Of a DNA stretch of 64,000 nt, positions 1 to 8,613 are shown piece by piece. The notes beneath the pieces were generated by a model, which did not search any database, was not told the origin of the DNA, and saw nothing but the letters and a program-made list of their open reading frames with translations. How positions within the stretch are numbered: position 1 is the first letter of the stretch; the number at the start of each line of letters is the position of its first letter. The stretch covers positions 5,879,501 to 5,943,500 of the forward strand of contig FSRD01000001.1 of assembly GCA_900129675.1 (NCBI GenBank). The letters are read 5' to 3'. Position numbers and translations under genes: made by a program. This stretch comes from Bradyrhizobium erythrophlei (GTDB taxonomy: Bacteria > Pseudomonadota > Alphaproteobacteria > Rhizobiales > Xanthobacteraceae).

Positions 1-2
1 GA

Positions 3-809
3 TTCTGTGTGGGCGGGACGATCCTGAGCTGCGCCGCGGCCGTCCTGGCCGCGCGACAACAGGACAAGCTTGCGACCCTCACACTGCTGACCACCATGCT
101 CGATTTCACTGATACGGGCGAGATTGGTCTCTTGATCGACCAGGGCTCTGTTGCGTTGCGAGAGGCCGCGATCGGGAAGGGCGGCATACTTCCGGGAAAG
201 GAACTGGCCTTCACTTTTGGCACGCTACGCGCCAATGATCTGATCTGGCGCTATGTCGTCGACAACTATCTGAAAGGCGCAACGCCGGACGCGTTCGATC
301 TATTGTATTGGGATTCCGACAGCGTGAGCCTCCCAGGTCCCATGTACTGTTGGTATACGCGCAACACGTATCTCGAAAACAATATCAAAGAGCCTGGAAA
401 GACAACGCAGTGTGGGGTGCCGATCGATTTGTCGAAAGTAAAGGTACCGCTTTATGTCCTCGCTTCCCGCGAGGACCACATTGTGCCGTGGAAGTCGGCC
501 TATGGCTCAAAGGATCTGATCGGGATAGATGCCCGCTTTGTCCTCGCCGCGAGCGGCCACGTTGCAGGGGTCATTAATCCTCCAGCCCGCAACAAGCGCA
601 GCCATTGGCTGAACGATCAGCTCGTATCGGATCCTAATAGTTGGTTGGAAAGAGCAGAGGAGAAATCTGGAAGCTGGTGGCCGGATTGGGATGCTTGGAT
701 GAAGCAGCACTCAAACGGGACAGTGCCGGCGCCCTCAGAGCCGGGTAACGTACACTATCGCACGATAGAGCCTGCGCCTGGTCGCTATGTAAAGCAGAAG
801 TCAAACTAG
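3..809 (+). CDS. phaC: class I poly(3-hydroxyalkanoate) synthase, 3' part (5' end outside window)
   Basis: Polymerises (R)-3-hydroxyacyl-CoA into polyhydroxyalkanoate granules in the cytoplasm. The frame is open from base 3, so the start lies before the window; about 268 C-terminal residues of a protein usually near 600 are present. The first codons read F-C-V-G-G, the end of the lipase-like box G-x-C-x-G, so the catalytic cysteine is at bases 6-8. The catalytic Asp (REDHIVPW) and His (ASGHVAGVINPP) follow in the expected order, and the C-terminal stretch SWWPDW is typical of class I enzymes. No PHA partner gene follows. The family assignment is secure; activity cannot be judged without the 5' half. 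Confidence 0.93.
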   Translation, partial: FCVGGTILSCAAAVLAARQQDKLATLTLLTTMLDFTDTGEIGLLIDQGSVALREAAIGKGGILPGKELAFTFGTLRANDLIWRYVVDNYLKGATPDAFDLLYWDSDSVSLPGPMYCWYTRNTYLENNIKEPGKTTQCGVPIDLSKVKVPLYVLASREDHIVPWKSAYGSKDLIGIDARFVLAASGHVAGVINPPARNKRSHWLNDQLVSDPNSWLERAEEKSGSWWPDWDAWMKQHSNGTVPAPSEPGNVHYRTIEPAPGRYVKQKSN

Positions 810-1489
810 GAATGCGAGCGAGCGCGGATAGTGATTTTCGCAGGTATAATTCGCTGTTGTTCGCCAAAAAGTCCCTGTACTTCGAAATATTTTCCCTGTT
901 AATTTGCGTAGGGAATTGCGCAAAAAGCGGCTGCGGCGCAGCGGTTTCTTGCTACGGAATCGGTCCAGGGAGCCTCGAAATCGCAATTTTCCCTGTAAAA
1001 TTCCCTGTTAGCAGGGAATTTGCTTGGAGACGGGTGCGATCAGCACTGCGTCGCCAGCCAAGCACTCGCTCAGCTAGAGATAGCGAGCACATTGTGGGCG
1101 AAAACCCTGCATTTTTAGGGGCTTTTCGCGCCTTTTCGACTTGTCTCCAGAATCCGAAATATGGCAACTCTGGCGAGAATCTACCGAAAGTCTCCGGCCA
1201 AAACCGCAGAAACTCCCGTTTTGAGGAGACTTTCAGCGGAGACAAATTTCGACCCCAATGCGTGGTAGAGGCGGCAGTAGCACTCAAGCCGAAATGTGGG
1301 CAGAGGTCCGGCTTTGCCGAGGGCAGGGAAGAGCCATGCTGAACACCGAGCCGCTCGGCGATCACGCCAGTGGGCAGCCCCTCAGGTCGCTCGTGAGGAG
1401 CAACCGAAACAGGTTTAAGCGGCTGACCTGGGCGAGCGCGCCCAGTGCAGCTATTGCGCGTTTCTGATCCATGGCCAAGCCCGAAATTG
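810..1489. other. intergenic stretch with CCCTGTTA-type repeats, no convincing gene
   Basis: No frame here has a credible start, codon pattern or recognisable domain. Bases 870-1020 are rich in variants of tccctgtta and its complement, including the perfect hairpin annotated separately. The rest (1020-1480) has open frames on both strands that mirror each other, which is expected from GC-rich non-coding DNA. Confidence 0.5.
999..1020. repeat. perfect 9-bp inverted repeat (hairpin)
   Basis: The sequence aattccctg is followed by ttag and then by its exact reverse complement cagggaatt. The same ttccctgtta core occurs just upstream near 892-900 and 988-996. It could be a terminator-like hairpin, a protein site or part of a dispersed repeat. 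There is no T-tract typical of an intrinsic terminator. Confidence 0.6.
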
Positions 1490-1684
1490 TTAGCCGAGCG
1501 TGGCGTACCGACACGCCGCGGCTGCCGGTGGTGGGGTCTCGTCTAGCACCGTCGATCCCGGTGTTCCGCTCGGTCCGGGATTCGGCGCAATATGGGAAGT
1601 GTTCCACGGTCCCCATGTGACGATAGCAACCGCCAGCACGAACGCTACAGCGATAACGGCGAACCTTCGAAAGCTGCCTCCCAA
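1490..1684 (-). CDS. small membrane-anchored protein, cassette copy 1
   Basis: This 64-residue protein has one N-terminal hydrophobic helix (about residues 9-23, FAVIAVAFVLAVAIV), then the conserved TWGPWNT segment and a Gly/Pro/Ser-rich tail. A second gene at 8046-8249 has the same architecture and shares TWGPWNT and GPSGTPGST, so the reading frame has been kept in two copies; that is the main evidence it is real. The only in-frame start is TTG. Compared with copy 2, the sequence just upstream contains a 23-base length difference that changes the frame, so the start is uncertain. It lies about 50 bases downstream of the exported-protein gene at 1736-2098. Function unknown. Confidence 0.5.
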   Translation of the reverse strand: MGGSFRRFAVIAVAFVLAVAIVTWGPWNTSHIAPNPGPSGTPGSTVLDETPPPAAAACRYATLG

Positions 1685-1735
1685 TCCTGACTATCCGGCA
1701 TGCGGCTCTCCACGTTAGTTTTAGTAATCCTGACT

Positions 1736-2098
1736 TCAAGCTGTCTTGGCGAACAACGTCAGGACACCGCCAGCGATGTTGATAGCAACGACTTGCGATG
1801 AACCGAGGCCCTCGGCTTTAAGCGCGGATGCTGCCTCCGGTGTCGCGTCAATAGACGTCCGAAGTGACTGCATATCTTCCTCGCTTGTGCGCGCGACGAC
1901 GTCATCGACCTTCGAGCGCATCTCCGGTTTCAGGTCCTTGAGGTTGACAATCTGTACGCTCTTTATGAGCTTGTTGGATTGAGCAGGCGGTGTCTGTGCC
2001 TCGGATTGCGGCGGTGTTCCTTGTGCCTGTGCCTGCACGAAAGCTGGCGTCCCGAGGGAGAGCGCCGCAATAATGACGGATGCCGTAAAGATGCGCAT
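1736..2098 (-). CDS. small exported protein of unknown function, cassette copy 1
   Basis: The 120-residue product starts with a clear signal peptide (MRIFTASVIIAALSLG, cleavage likely after AFVQA). The mature part has a Gln/Pro-rich linker and then a compact region with EEDMQSLRTSIDA and a hydrophobic C-terminus ending in LFAKTA. I chose the ATG at 2096-2098 because AGGAG lies five bases upstream; the in-frame GTG two codons earlier overlaps that ribosome binding site. A paralogue, frameshifted in its signal peptide, lies at 8256-8613, and the upstream DNA is duplicated with it to about 2215. No named domain recognised; an extracytoplasmic location is inferred from the signal peptide. Confidence 0.7.
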   Translation of the reverse strand: MRIFTASVIIAALSLGTPAFVQAQAQGTPPQSEAQTPPAQSNKLIKSVQIVNLKDLKPEMRSKVDDVVARTSEEDMQSLRTSIDATPEAASALKAEGLGSSQVVAINIAGGVLTLFAKTA

Positions 2099-2214
2099 GG
2101 TCACTCCTTTTCCAGTTTGAAAAACCGAAAAATCCTATCCACGAAATTTGGTAAACGTCTGATTTTCATGTGGCGTTTCATTGAAGCCAATGCGGCCGCG
2201 ATGGGCACGCTCAA

Positions 2215-2295
2215 CGATTGCGTGGCACCTCCATCATCGGTGGTGATATAGGTGCCGGCATCCTTCAGCGTGACGAGCTGGCGGCCGCTCGGCAA
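2215..2295 (-). pseudogene. possible N-terminal remnant of a small conserved protein
   Basis: From an ATG at 2295 the frame reads MPSGRQLVTLKDAGTYIT, which resembles the N-terminus of a small hypothetical protein family I associate with Bradyrhizobium. The frame then runs into the DNA duplicated with the exported-protein cassette, so only about 20 family residues remain. It is offered as a remnant, not an active gene. Confidence 0.3.
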
Positions 2296-2398
2296 TGGGA
2301 TCGGATCGTCGAACGGTCGTTTTCAGCCCGCGGCGACCAGCCGTCACGCTGCGGCCTGATTTGTAGTGATGCTGTAGAGGGGCACCCGGACTTGGCGC

Positions 2399-2731
2399 AT
2401 GATAAGACGAGTTATGATTGCGGCACTGGCCTTTGCCGCTCCGGTCTGCCTAGTCTCAGCGCAGGATACCAAGGTTTCGGTCGATATGATCGGAATAGGG
2501 CGTATGAGTTGCGCCCACTGGCGGTCTACGCAAGCGCATCGATTAGAGGGTACCATCTGGGTCTACGGTTTCTGGACGGGACTCAATTATGTTGCTGCAG
2601 CAAGTGATCAAACACAGGCGAAAATTGACGTGGCGGCGATAGTGGCTCAAGTCGAAAAGACATGCGCTCAGCAAACGTCGCAAACATTAGCCAGCGCCGC
2701 GTGGACCACTTATCTTGAGTCCAAGAGATAG
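2399..2731 (+). CDS. small exported HdeA/HdeB-like protein (tentative)
   Basis: A 110-residue protein with a signal peptide (MIRRVMIAALAFAAPVCLVSAQ). The mature part carries two cysteines, one in RMSCAHW near the start and one in EKTCAQQ near the end, bracketing hydrophobic segments with YGFWTGLNY. This two-cysteine layout resembles small periplasmic HdeA/HdeB-type acid-stress proteins found in many copies in rhizobia; the assignment comes from pattern only. A second in-frame ATG five codons downstream also gives a good signal peptide, and no strong ribosome binding site decides between them. It stands alone, before a degenerate IS110 remnant. Confidence 0.6.
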   Translation: MIRRVMIAALAFAAPVCLVSAQDTKVSVDMIGIGRMSCAHWRSTQAHRLEGTIWVYGFWTGLNYVAAASDQTQAKIDVAAIVAQVEKTCAQQTSQTLASAAWTTYLESKR

Positions 2732-2896
2732 CTATGCGGATGCGGATGACTGCGGGCGTGCCCTATTGAAGCGCGGGTCCCCGTTACGGCAAATTGCTAC
2801 GGCTTGTGGATTGAGGTGGAAATGGCCGCTAAGCTAAATTGAAAGAGGCGCTAACTGAGGAGACTTCACGCCTCTTCAGACGGAGGCGACGATGAT

Positions 2897-3112
2897 GCGC
2901 GCCGACGCAGGCCTCCATACCGATTAAGCACGGTGGCAGGTTGGCGAGCCGTGCTTCTACCTGGCCGCGTGACCACTTCTGCCGCAGCACGATTGCGCCG
3001 CGCTGATCGTGGCCCACGATGTGGAACGCTGATCGTGGCCCACGATGTGGAACGAGTTCTTGCCGATATCGATGCCTATCACGGCGATCGCTGAGCTGAG
3101 TTTCTGAGACAT
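2897..3112 (-). pseudogene. IS110-family transposase, N-terminal remnant with frameshift
   Basis: From an ATG at 3112 the frame reads into AVIGIDIGKNSFHIVGHD, the N-terminal DEDD motif of IS110 transposases. The related VEARLANLPPCLIGMEAC segment continues in another frame. A perfect 26-bp tandem duplication at 3003-3054 explains the shift, because 26 is not a multiple of three. Homology stops near 2897, so only about a fifth of a normal transposase of about 340 residues is present. Inactive. Confidence 0.75.
3003..3054. repeat. 26-bp perfect tandem duplication
   Basis: The 26-base unit at 3003-3028 (beginning ctgatcgtgg, ending gtggaacg) is repeated exactly at 3029-3054. It lies inside the IS110 remnant and breaks its reading frame. 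Confidence 0.9.
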
Positions 3113-3235
3113 GGCGTGCTCCTTGTCTTGGGCGCCCCTTGCCAGCTTGTCGTGCTGGCAGGGCCGGAGCACGGCCGGACCATTCCATTAGCGGACATTT
3201 GCCCGGATCAAAATCTGAGCCGACGGTGCGATTGC

Positions 3236-4156
3236 CTAGTTGCTTCGATCGAGGCGTGTGAAGCCGGTGTCAGTTCTGGCTGGTGCGACCGGTACGTACG
3301 GCGTGACCGGACCGGGGTCGAGAATCTGGGGCGGCGGCGCGTTCCTTGTATCGACCGGCGCAACCTCGCCGTCGGTATTGACCAGGAATTTATCCAACAT
3401 GCTCATGATCGAGTTCTTGGCCTCGTCCGGGCCAGTATCGCGCATGTCATTGTGCTGGAAGGTGGTTTGCACAACCGTAATCCCGGCGTTCTCGCGCTGC
3501 TCTTCGTTCGGAATGACGTCTGGATCAGTTTTGAACTGCGGATCTTTGGAGCGGAACGAGAGAATCTTGAATTTGCCCTCGGTCAGAAACGGCACGCGCA
3601 GATTATCCAGCGTCACGACCTTCTTGATCTCGTCCGGATACTGTCTGGCGAAATACATCGAGATGTCGCCGCCCATCGAATGTCCGACCATAGTGAGCTT
3701 GTCGTAGTCGGCGCTGGGCTGGATCTTCTTCATCTCGCCGACGGCGAAATGGATGTTGGCAACGCCGCGCAGGATTTGCGGCAGACGGCCGACATAGAGC
3801 TCGCCGACCTTGGTCACCATCGGCGGATCGGTGGGCAGGTCATGTTGAGGGCTGAGCACGAGATAGCCGCGCGCAGCGAAGGCGTTGGCGAGGAACGAAT
3901 ACTCGGTGTTCTTGACCGCGTTGCCGTGGTTGAGGACCGCGACCGGCAACTTGATCATGCCGGCATTGGCCTGCATTTCCTTGTCGCGGCGGATGGCGAT
4001 ATCGATCGCGACCGGACGGTTGTCGCGCGACGGATCGTAGAACGTAATCGTCTCGTGGCGAATCGCCCACTTGCTGATGGTGAAGTACGCGCCCGTGACA
4101 AGCACGGAGAGTGAAAGCAGAACGGTAATTCCACGTTTCATAGGGGGCTCGGCCAT
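3236..4156 (-). CDS. membrane-anchored or secreted alpha/beta hydrolase
   Basis: A 306-residue protein with an N-terminal hydrophobic segment (about residues 9-26) that can act as an anchor or uncleaved signal, followed by an alpha/beta-hydrolase fold. The nucleophile elbow G-H-S-M-G-G lies near residue 158, so Ser is the likely nucleophile. LNHGN earlier in the chain is the oxyanion-side HG motif, and QHND near residue 245 probably supplies the catalytic His. The C-terminal 60 residues are Pro-rich and look disordered. Substrate cannot be read from sequence; esterase or lipase-like activity is the safe statement. An ATG five codons downstream is an alternative start. It stands alone. Confidence 0.85.
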   Translation of the reverse strand: MAEPPMKRGITVLLSLSVLVTGAYFTISKWAIRHETITFYDPSRDNRPVAIDIAIRRDKEMQANAGMIKLPVAVLNHGNAVKNTEYSFLANAFAARGYLVLSPQHDLPTDPPMVTKVGELYVGRLPQILRGVANIHFAVGEMKKIQPSADYDKLTMVGHSMGGDISMYFARQYPDEIKKVVTLDNLRVPFLTEGKFKILSFRSKDPQFKTDPDVIPNEEQRENAGITVVQTTFQHNDMRDTGPDEAKNSIMSMLDKFLVNTDGEVAPVDTRNAPPPQILDPGPVTPYVPVAPARTDTGFTRLDRSN

Positions 4157-4465
4157 CGACTTCAGGATGATCGCAGAGTGCCGACAACAATTCTGTCGGT
4201 TTCCTAACCCATCAAACGCCAGTTAAAATTGCAGCGATCAGGTTACCTCAAGTCCAGCTTGTGAGCAACTTCCGGCAAAATATATGCAGAATGCACGTCA
4301 GAGAATGCTACTGCGTTGCAGCATTGAACGCTGCGGCGCTGATCCAGTGCCGGCAATCCCGTACGCTTTCGGGCACCAGCGAAAAAATGTGGGTCAGGAT
4401 GTTAGATCACAAGGACTGTGGAGCCTGCTCCTTATAGTTCCGGCCATCGAACAGGAGCCAAAGCC
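4157..4465. other. intergenic region, nothing recognised
   Basis: This is the divergent spacer between the hydrolase gene and the small gene at 4466. It presumably holds both promoters. I see no convincing gene, RNA or inverted repeat. Confidence 0.4.
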
Positions 4466-4678
4466 ATGATTTCCCACCCAAGGACCCACAAGGGAGCGGT
4501 GCTGATCGCGGCGTACGTGATGTTTGCCTGCGTAGCGGCATTACTGTCGGTCAACCTGACATCACCCACTAGGGCCGCGCTCGGCGCTGACTGGCAGTGC
4601 AGCCGGTTTGCGCTCGTATTCACGAGTTGCACCCCGGTGCGTGCACACGAGACCGTTTCCACTGGCGTGCGCAAGTGA
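4466..4678 (+). CDS. small single-pass membrane or exported protein
   Basis: The 70-residue product begins MISHPRTHKG and has one hydrophobic segment (about residues 11-31, AVLIAAYVMFACVAALLSVNL), followed by a short tail with two cysteines (WQCSRFA and TSCTPV). I chose the ATG at 4466 because AGGAG precedes it by about 9 bases; an upstream in-frame start lacks this. No domain recognised. The hydrophobic segment plus two cysteines suggests a membrane or periplasmic location with a possible disulfide. It resembles small Bradyrhizobium proteins of unknown function. Confidence 0.5.
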   Translation: MISHPRTHKGAVLIAAYVMFACVAALLSVNLTSPTRAALGADWQCSRFALVFTSCTPVRAHETVSTGVRK

Positions 4679-4981
4679 TCGTGGCAAAGCGGTCATCGCA
4701 GTTGCACTTGCCTAAGTCGGTAAACGACACCAAAGCGGACATTATCGGCCAGCGGGTTGAGAGGTCATCGTTGGCTGATTTTCATTCAGCAGCGCGCTGC
4801 TTATTGCGAGTGCGCACTATTGGATCGATTGGGTCATAGAGGCAAGCTAAACCGCTGCAATGGCCGCGAGCGCAGAGACTGAGTGCCGTCAGCGGCATGG
4901 CGATGGCAGGCGGCGATCTCGGCGATGACGGCATTCTTCGTCTTTCATAGACATTCTCGCTGATCGCAGTGCCAAGAAATA

Positions 4982-6187
4982 TTATGATTGCTGGTTGGGT
5001 TTGGTGCCGATCAAGCCCAGCAGCGTTGCGGTCGCGATCATCGCCCCGATGCCACCGAGACTCAGCGCTATCTGCATCGCAAGCCCGTCCGAGATGTTGA
5101 GCAGCGCCATGTGGCTGGCGAACGCCAGCAGAACGCCGACGCAATAGATTGGCAGCGAGTTCTGGCCACAGCGGATCGCGCCGCGCATCACCGGCGTCTT
5201 TAGCCATCGCCAATCGCGAGGCACGAACCATGCCGCCAAAACCGCTATGGCCAAAAAATGCAGCAGTCGCAATGGATCGAAATTCGATTTGTCCAATGGA
5301 TATAACAGCTGCGATAGCGTCTGCGGGACCAGTGATTCCAGCGGCTTGATGCGCGAACTCAATACGATGACCAAGCTGAGGAGCAGATACAGGACGGCAA
5401 GTGCAAGCGCCGTACGTGACGTCACCCACGGTCGGACGCTCCTGTCCTCGATCATCCACCACGCGCCAAGCACAACGAGCAGCTGCCAGGCCAGCGGATT
5501 GAAGGCCCAGTGGCCGTTCGGCCACGCCGGGAGGGTCCAGCCGAAGACATGCACCAGCGCATAAAGCGCCAACGAGGCGCCAAGCGTCACGTTCGGCACG
5601 CGCAGCAGCAGCCACAGCAACGGCGCGAACGAGAGGTGAAGCAGCACGAAGATCGGCAACACGTCGGTATTGACCGGACGGTATTGCAAGATCGCCGCGT
5701 GCGCGAGCGTCGCGCCCGGATGGTCCAACAGAATGCGCGTATTGCTGTCGTCGGCAAGACGGCCGCCTCCTGCGAGGTGAACCAAGATGGCGCAGGCGAG
5801 CGTGAGCAGCAGAAATGCGACATAAATGTCCCAGCTTCGCCGCAGCGTCCGGCGGATCACCCCGGTCCAGCCCTCGAAGCGCAATGTCTTGCCGTAGGCC
5901 AGCGCGCAGGTTACGCCCGAGACAAACATGAATACTTCCGCGGCATCGCTGAAGCCGTAGTTCCGCAGCGTCAGCCAACATCCGCTGTTGTTGGGGACAT
6001 GGTCAAGAAAGATGAACCACAGCGCGATGCCTCGGCAGGCATCTATTCGAAGATCGCGGGCCCGGCCTTTCAGCTCCGGTAGCTCGCCGACGAATAGCTT
6101 TGGGGTGGCGATTCGATCGTGCATCTGGGTTACCCCAAGCTGACAAGATGGGCCTGCCGCTGGAGGTTCCGGTGTGAGCTGGTTCAC
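4982..6187 (-). CDS. opgC: OpgC-family membrane acyltransferase
   Basis: A 401-residue integral membrane protein with about ten hydrophobic segments. The N-terminal motif RDLRIDACRGIALWFIFLDH with the following NYGFSDAAEVFMFVSG is diagnostic of OpgC, which transfers succinyl groups to osmoregulated periplasmic glucans. Length and motif order match the family. OpgC genes often occur away from opgGH in alphaproteobacteria, and no glucan synthesis gene is present here. The gene is bounded by intergenic DNA on both sides and is probably monocistronic. Confidence 0.88.
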   Translation of the reverse strand: MNQLTPEPPAAGPSCQLGVTQMHDRIATPKLFVGELPELKGRARDLRIDACRGIALWFIFLDHVPNNSGCWLTLRNYGFSDAAEVFMFVSGVTCALAYGKTLRFEGWTGVIRRTLRRSWDIYVAFLLLTLACAILVHLAGGGRLADDSNTRILLDHPGATLAHAAILQYRPVNTDVLPIFVLLHLSFAPLLWLLLRVPNVTLGASLALYALVHVFGWTLPAWPNGHWAFNPLAWQLLVVLGAWWMIEDRSVRPWVTSRTALALAVLYLLLSLVIVLSSRIKPLESLVPQTLSQLLYPLDKSNFDPLRLLHFLAIAVLAAWFVPRDWRWLKTPVMRGAIRCGQNSLPIYCVGVLLAFASHMALLNISDGLAMQIALSLGGIGAMIATATLLGLIGTKPNQQS

Positions 6188-6593
6188 CTTCAGAGACTTA
6201 TTTTTGCGCTGTCATTTGAGACCAATCTGCGCGCCCGCGTTGAGCATTGCCGGCTTCGCACGTGATCAGTTGAGCCACGCGATTACGGGCCGCCCGTCTT
6301 CGGCGCTTGACGAGGTCTCTCCTAAGTCGGCTGTTAGAAAAGAGGCGAACCAAGTTCGCGTGTCAGGCAGTTCCGAGTCTGCCGCGAACCAGAAGTGTCT
6401 GAACGCGCTGAGGAGACTCTGAGTTCTGGGGCATTGCAGACAAGATCCGCTCACGGAGACTTTTTCTTTCCACGATCCGAAGCAGGCCTCGTGATCCCTT
6501 CAATGTGGCATGGAGGCTGCCGCTTCAGGCGCGGGACAAGACGGTGCCAGAATGGTAGGTTGCGCCGACCCGGCCGATAGCGGAAGGACGACC
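6188..6593. other. intergenic region, nothing recognised
   Basis: No supported gene was found between opgC and the hydrolase remnant. Short open frames on both strands lack ribosome binding sites and recognisable sequence. Confidence 0.4.
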
Positions 6594-6800
6594 ATGACCA
6601 CCTTCGTTCTCGTGCACGGCGCCCGGCGACCGAAGCGCGTGTACATGCTTGCCGCCGGCTGGGAGCCGTCGCCGTTCCAGCAATTCGGCGGGCGCTTCAA
6701 GGGCGATCGAGGCTGGCAGTTCGTCAGCTTCACCTGCGGGCACGACGTGATGATGGATCAACCTCAGGAACTTGCCGCCGCGCTCATCGCTGCCGCTTAG
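6594..6800 (+). pseudogene. alpha/beta hydrolase with large internal deletion
   Basis: The frame opens with MTTFVLVHGA, the first strand and HG motif of an EstC/methylesterase-like alpha/beta hydrolase, and a ribosome binding site (GGAAGGA) precedes the ATG. It then jumps directly to the C-terminal region GWEPSPFQQF followed by CGHDVMMDQPQEL, which holds the catalytic His of this family. The middle of the enzyme, about 150-160 residues with the Ser nucleophile and Asp, is missing although the frame stays open. The 68-residue product cannot be an active hydrolase. In-frame deletion of an ancestral gene is the simplest reading. Confidence 0.65.
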
Positions 6801-6972
6801 GGAGGCGCGCGCACGGTGCTTGGTGGCCACCCGAATCGGGGCGAGACCGGATTGCTTTTTCCACGCACAATGCTCGCGAGGGGCCCGAAGCACCGTAACT
6901 AGGGGCTGGGGCTCTGGCCCCGCGCCATAACATCCGCGCATGAATGTCGCGACATCCAGCAAGGAGCCGACC

Positions 6973-7191
<219 letters not shown>

Positions 7192-7240
7192 GCGCGAAGG
7201 CTTTGCAACAGCTCGCCAGCCCTGATCTCGGTCCGGCTCA

Positions 7241-7417
7241 AATGAGAACACCAATGGTCTGCTCAGACAATACTTTCCGAAGGGCACCGACTTGTTGGTG
7301 CACTCGCAAGCCTATCTGAACAAAATGGCTCGTCAGCTCAACGAACGGCCACGTGAGACGTTGCAATTTGAAACCCCAGCAGAGAGATTCAACGTCTGTG
7401 TTGCGTCGACCGGTTGA
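7241..7417 (+). pseudogene. IS30-family transposase, C-terminal remnant
   Basis: The frame reads ENTNGLLRQYFPKGTD and then LNERPRETLQFETPAERF, the C-terminal motifs of IS30-type DDE transposases, ending at a stop at 7415-7417. Only about 58 residues remain, and nothing upstream in the acidic-protein gene belongs to the element. Confidence 0.7.
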
Positions 7418-7437
7418 GCCCGCAGGGGTAGACCGGA

Positions 7438-7534
7438 GTGCGCCGGGAGACCGGCAAGGAGTAGATGATGCAAGTCCATCACGATGAAGGAGTAGCGGAC
7501 CGCATCGACCCCGAGTCATGCGCCAGTATGGTGA
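7438..7534 (+). other. possible group II intron 5' domain I remnant
   Basis: The stretch starts gtgcgcc, matching the conserved 5' end of bacterial group II introns. It continues with gatgcaagtccatc and a segment resembling the domain I region that is often mis-translated as HYDEGVA...IGPEPC in intron-rich genomes. The rest of the ribozyme and its maturase are absent here. A maturase C-terminal fragment at 18.4-18.65 kb may or may not be from the same intron type. Confidence 0.4.
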
Positions 7535-7729
7535 GGGGTGGAATTTATCGAGCTCCGGCCGCAACCATGTGAGCAGGATTGCGGATGTGAGGCGGTCGAA
7601 GGTGTGAGAAGGTCGAAGGAGGGTATGGCGCAACGGTCGGTGAGACGGGATCGGGAAAACCAGTCCAGGTTATATGTGCCCTGAGCGTCCGCGAAAAATT
7701 CACCCGGGAGCGCACGGCCGCCAAAAGAG

Positions 7730-7861
7730 TTCGGCCTTGAGGGCATGGTCTCCAAGCGCCGCGATCGACCTTACCGCGCCGGCAGGTCGCGTGATTGGAT
7801 CAAGATGAAAAACCGAAGTCATCCGGCGATCAGCCGGGTCAAGGAGTCGTTCTCGTCATGA
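7730..7861 (+). pseudogene. ATP-dependent DNA ligase (LigD type), C-terminal remnant
   Basis: The translation FGLEGMVSKRRDRPYRAG followed by SRDWIKMKN matches nucleotidyltransferase motifs IV (EGxVSK) and V (DWIKxK) of the ATP-dependent ligase domain used in bacterial end joining. About 43 residues survive; the adenylation lysine and the rest are missing. The fragment overlaps the start of the next small gene, as often seen where ligD-adjacent genes have decayed. Confidence 0.65.
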
Positions 7862-7992
7862 CTACCATTGCAAAACTCCTAGCGCAAAAGCAGCGGCTGC
7901 TCGAACGGCTCCCTGAAGATCCCGGCCCGCACGAGCGCAAAGAGATCGAGCGCCTTCTAGCTGACGCTGCGTTGAACCAGTTGGATGAATAG
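7858..7992 (+). CDS. small hypothetical protein
   Basis: A 44-residue product, MTTIAKLLAQKQRLLERL followed by a charged, predicted helical segment with ERKEIERLLADA. An AAGGAG ribosome binding site lies about 11 bases before the ATG. It appears to be a short form of a small coiled-coil-like hypothetical protein I recall in Bradyrhizobium, possibly cut short at the C-terminus. No function is known. Confidence 0.5.
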   Translation: MTTIAKLLAQKQRLLERLPEDPGPHERKEIERLLADAALNQLDE

Positions 7993-8045
7993 GCGGAGAG
8001 GGATGCTATCGGCGTTCAGATTATCACCGAAGCCTTCAAGGGCGT

Positions 8046-8249
8046 TCAGCGCGCCGCTCCGGTGGTTCCCTCTGACGGACTGGCGGCTGGCGGTGGGGCC
8101 CGGTCTAGCTCCGTCGATCCCGGTGTTCCGCTCGGTCCGCGATTACTCGCAACATGCTCAGTGTTCCACGGTCCCCATGTGAGGATAGCAACCGCCAGCA
8201 TGACTACAGCAATAACGGCGAACGTTCGAAAGTGCGTGCGGCTCTCCAA
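8046..8249 (-). CDS. small membrane-anchored protein, cassette copy 2
   Basis: A 67-residue paralogue of the protein at 1490-1684. It has an N-terminal hydrophobic helix (about residues 9-22, TFAVIAVVMLAVAIL), then TWGPWNT, GPSGTPGST and a Pro/Ala tail. The likely start is TTG at 8247-8249, overlapping a GGAG-like sequence; no ATG is available. It follows the frameshifted exported-protein gene by six bases, closer than in copy 1. Sequence conservation between the copies supports a real gene; function unknown. Confidence 0.5.
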   Translation of the reverse strand: MESRTHFRTFAVIAVVMLAVAILTWGPWNTEHVASNRGPSGTPGSTELDRAPPPAASPSEGTTGAAR

Positions 8250-8255
8250 GTTAGT

Positions 8256-8613
8256 TTAAGCTGTCTTGGCGAACAACGTCAGGACACCGTCGACAATGTT
8301 GATAGCAACGACTTGTGCCGAACTCAGGCCCTTGGCCTTAAGCGCGGATGCCGCTGCCGGTGTCGCGTCAATGGATTTCCGAAGTGACTGTATATCTTCT
8401 TCGCTTGTCTGCGCGACGATTTCATCGACCTTAGCGCGCACCGCCGGTTGCAACTGCTTAATGTCGACGACCTGTATGGTCCGTATGACCGTACTGGACT
8501 GGGCAGGCGGTGTCTGTGCCTCGGGTTGCCAGGGTGCTCCTTGTGCCTGCACGAAAGCCGGCGTCCCGAAGGGAGAGGGCTGCAATAATGACGGATGCCG
8601 TAAAGATGCGCAT
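8256..8613 (-). pseudogene. small exported protein, cassette copy 2, frameshifted in signal peptide
   Basis: This is a paralogue of 1736-2098: the C-terminal 90 residues align closely (EEDIQSLRKSIDAT, VLTLFAKTA). The ancestral ATG at 8611-8613 still has an AAGGA ribosome binding site and codes for MRIFTASVIIAALSL. One extra base then (cttcggg here, ctcggg in copy 1) throws the signal peptide out of frame with the mature protein. A TTG further in could start the downstream frame, but that product would lack an export signal. Either the gene is broken or the extra base is a sequencing error. Confidence 0.65.

Noticed and set aside
812..1365. Overlapping open frames on both strands after phaC
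   Set aside because: Composition is driven by the CCCTGTTA repeats; no ribosome binding site or family resemblance.
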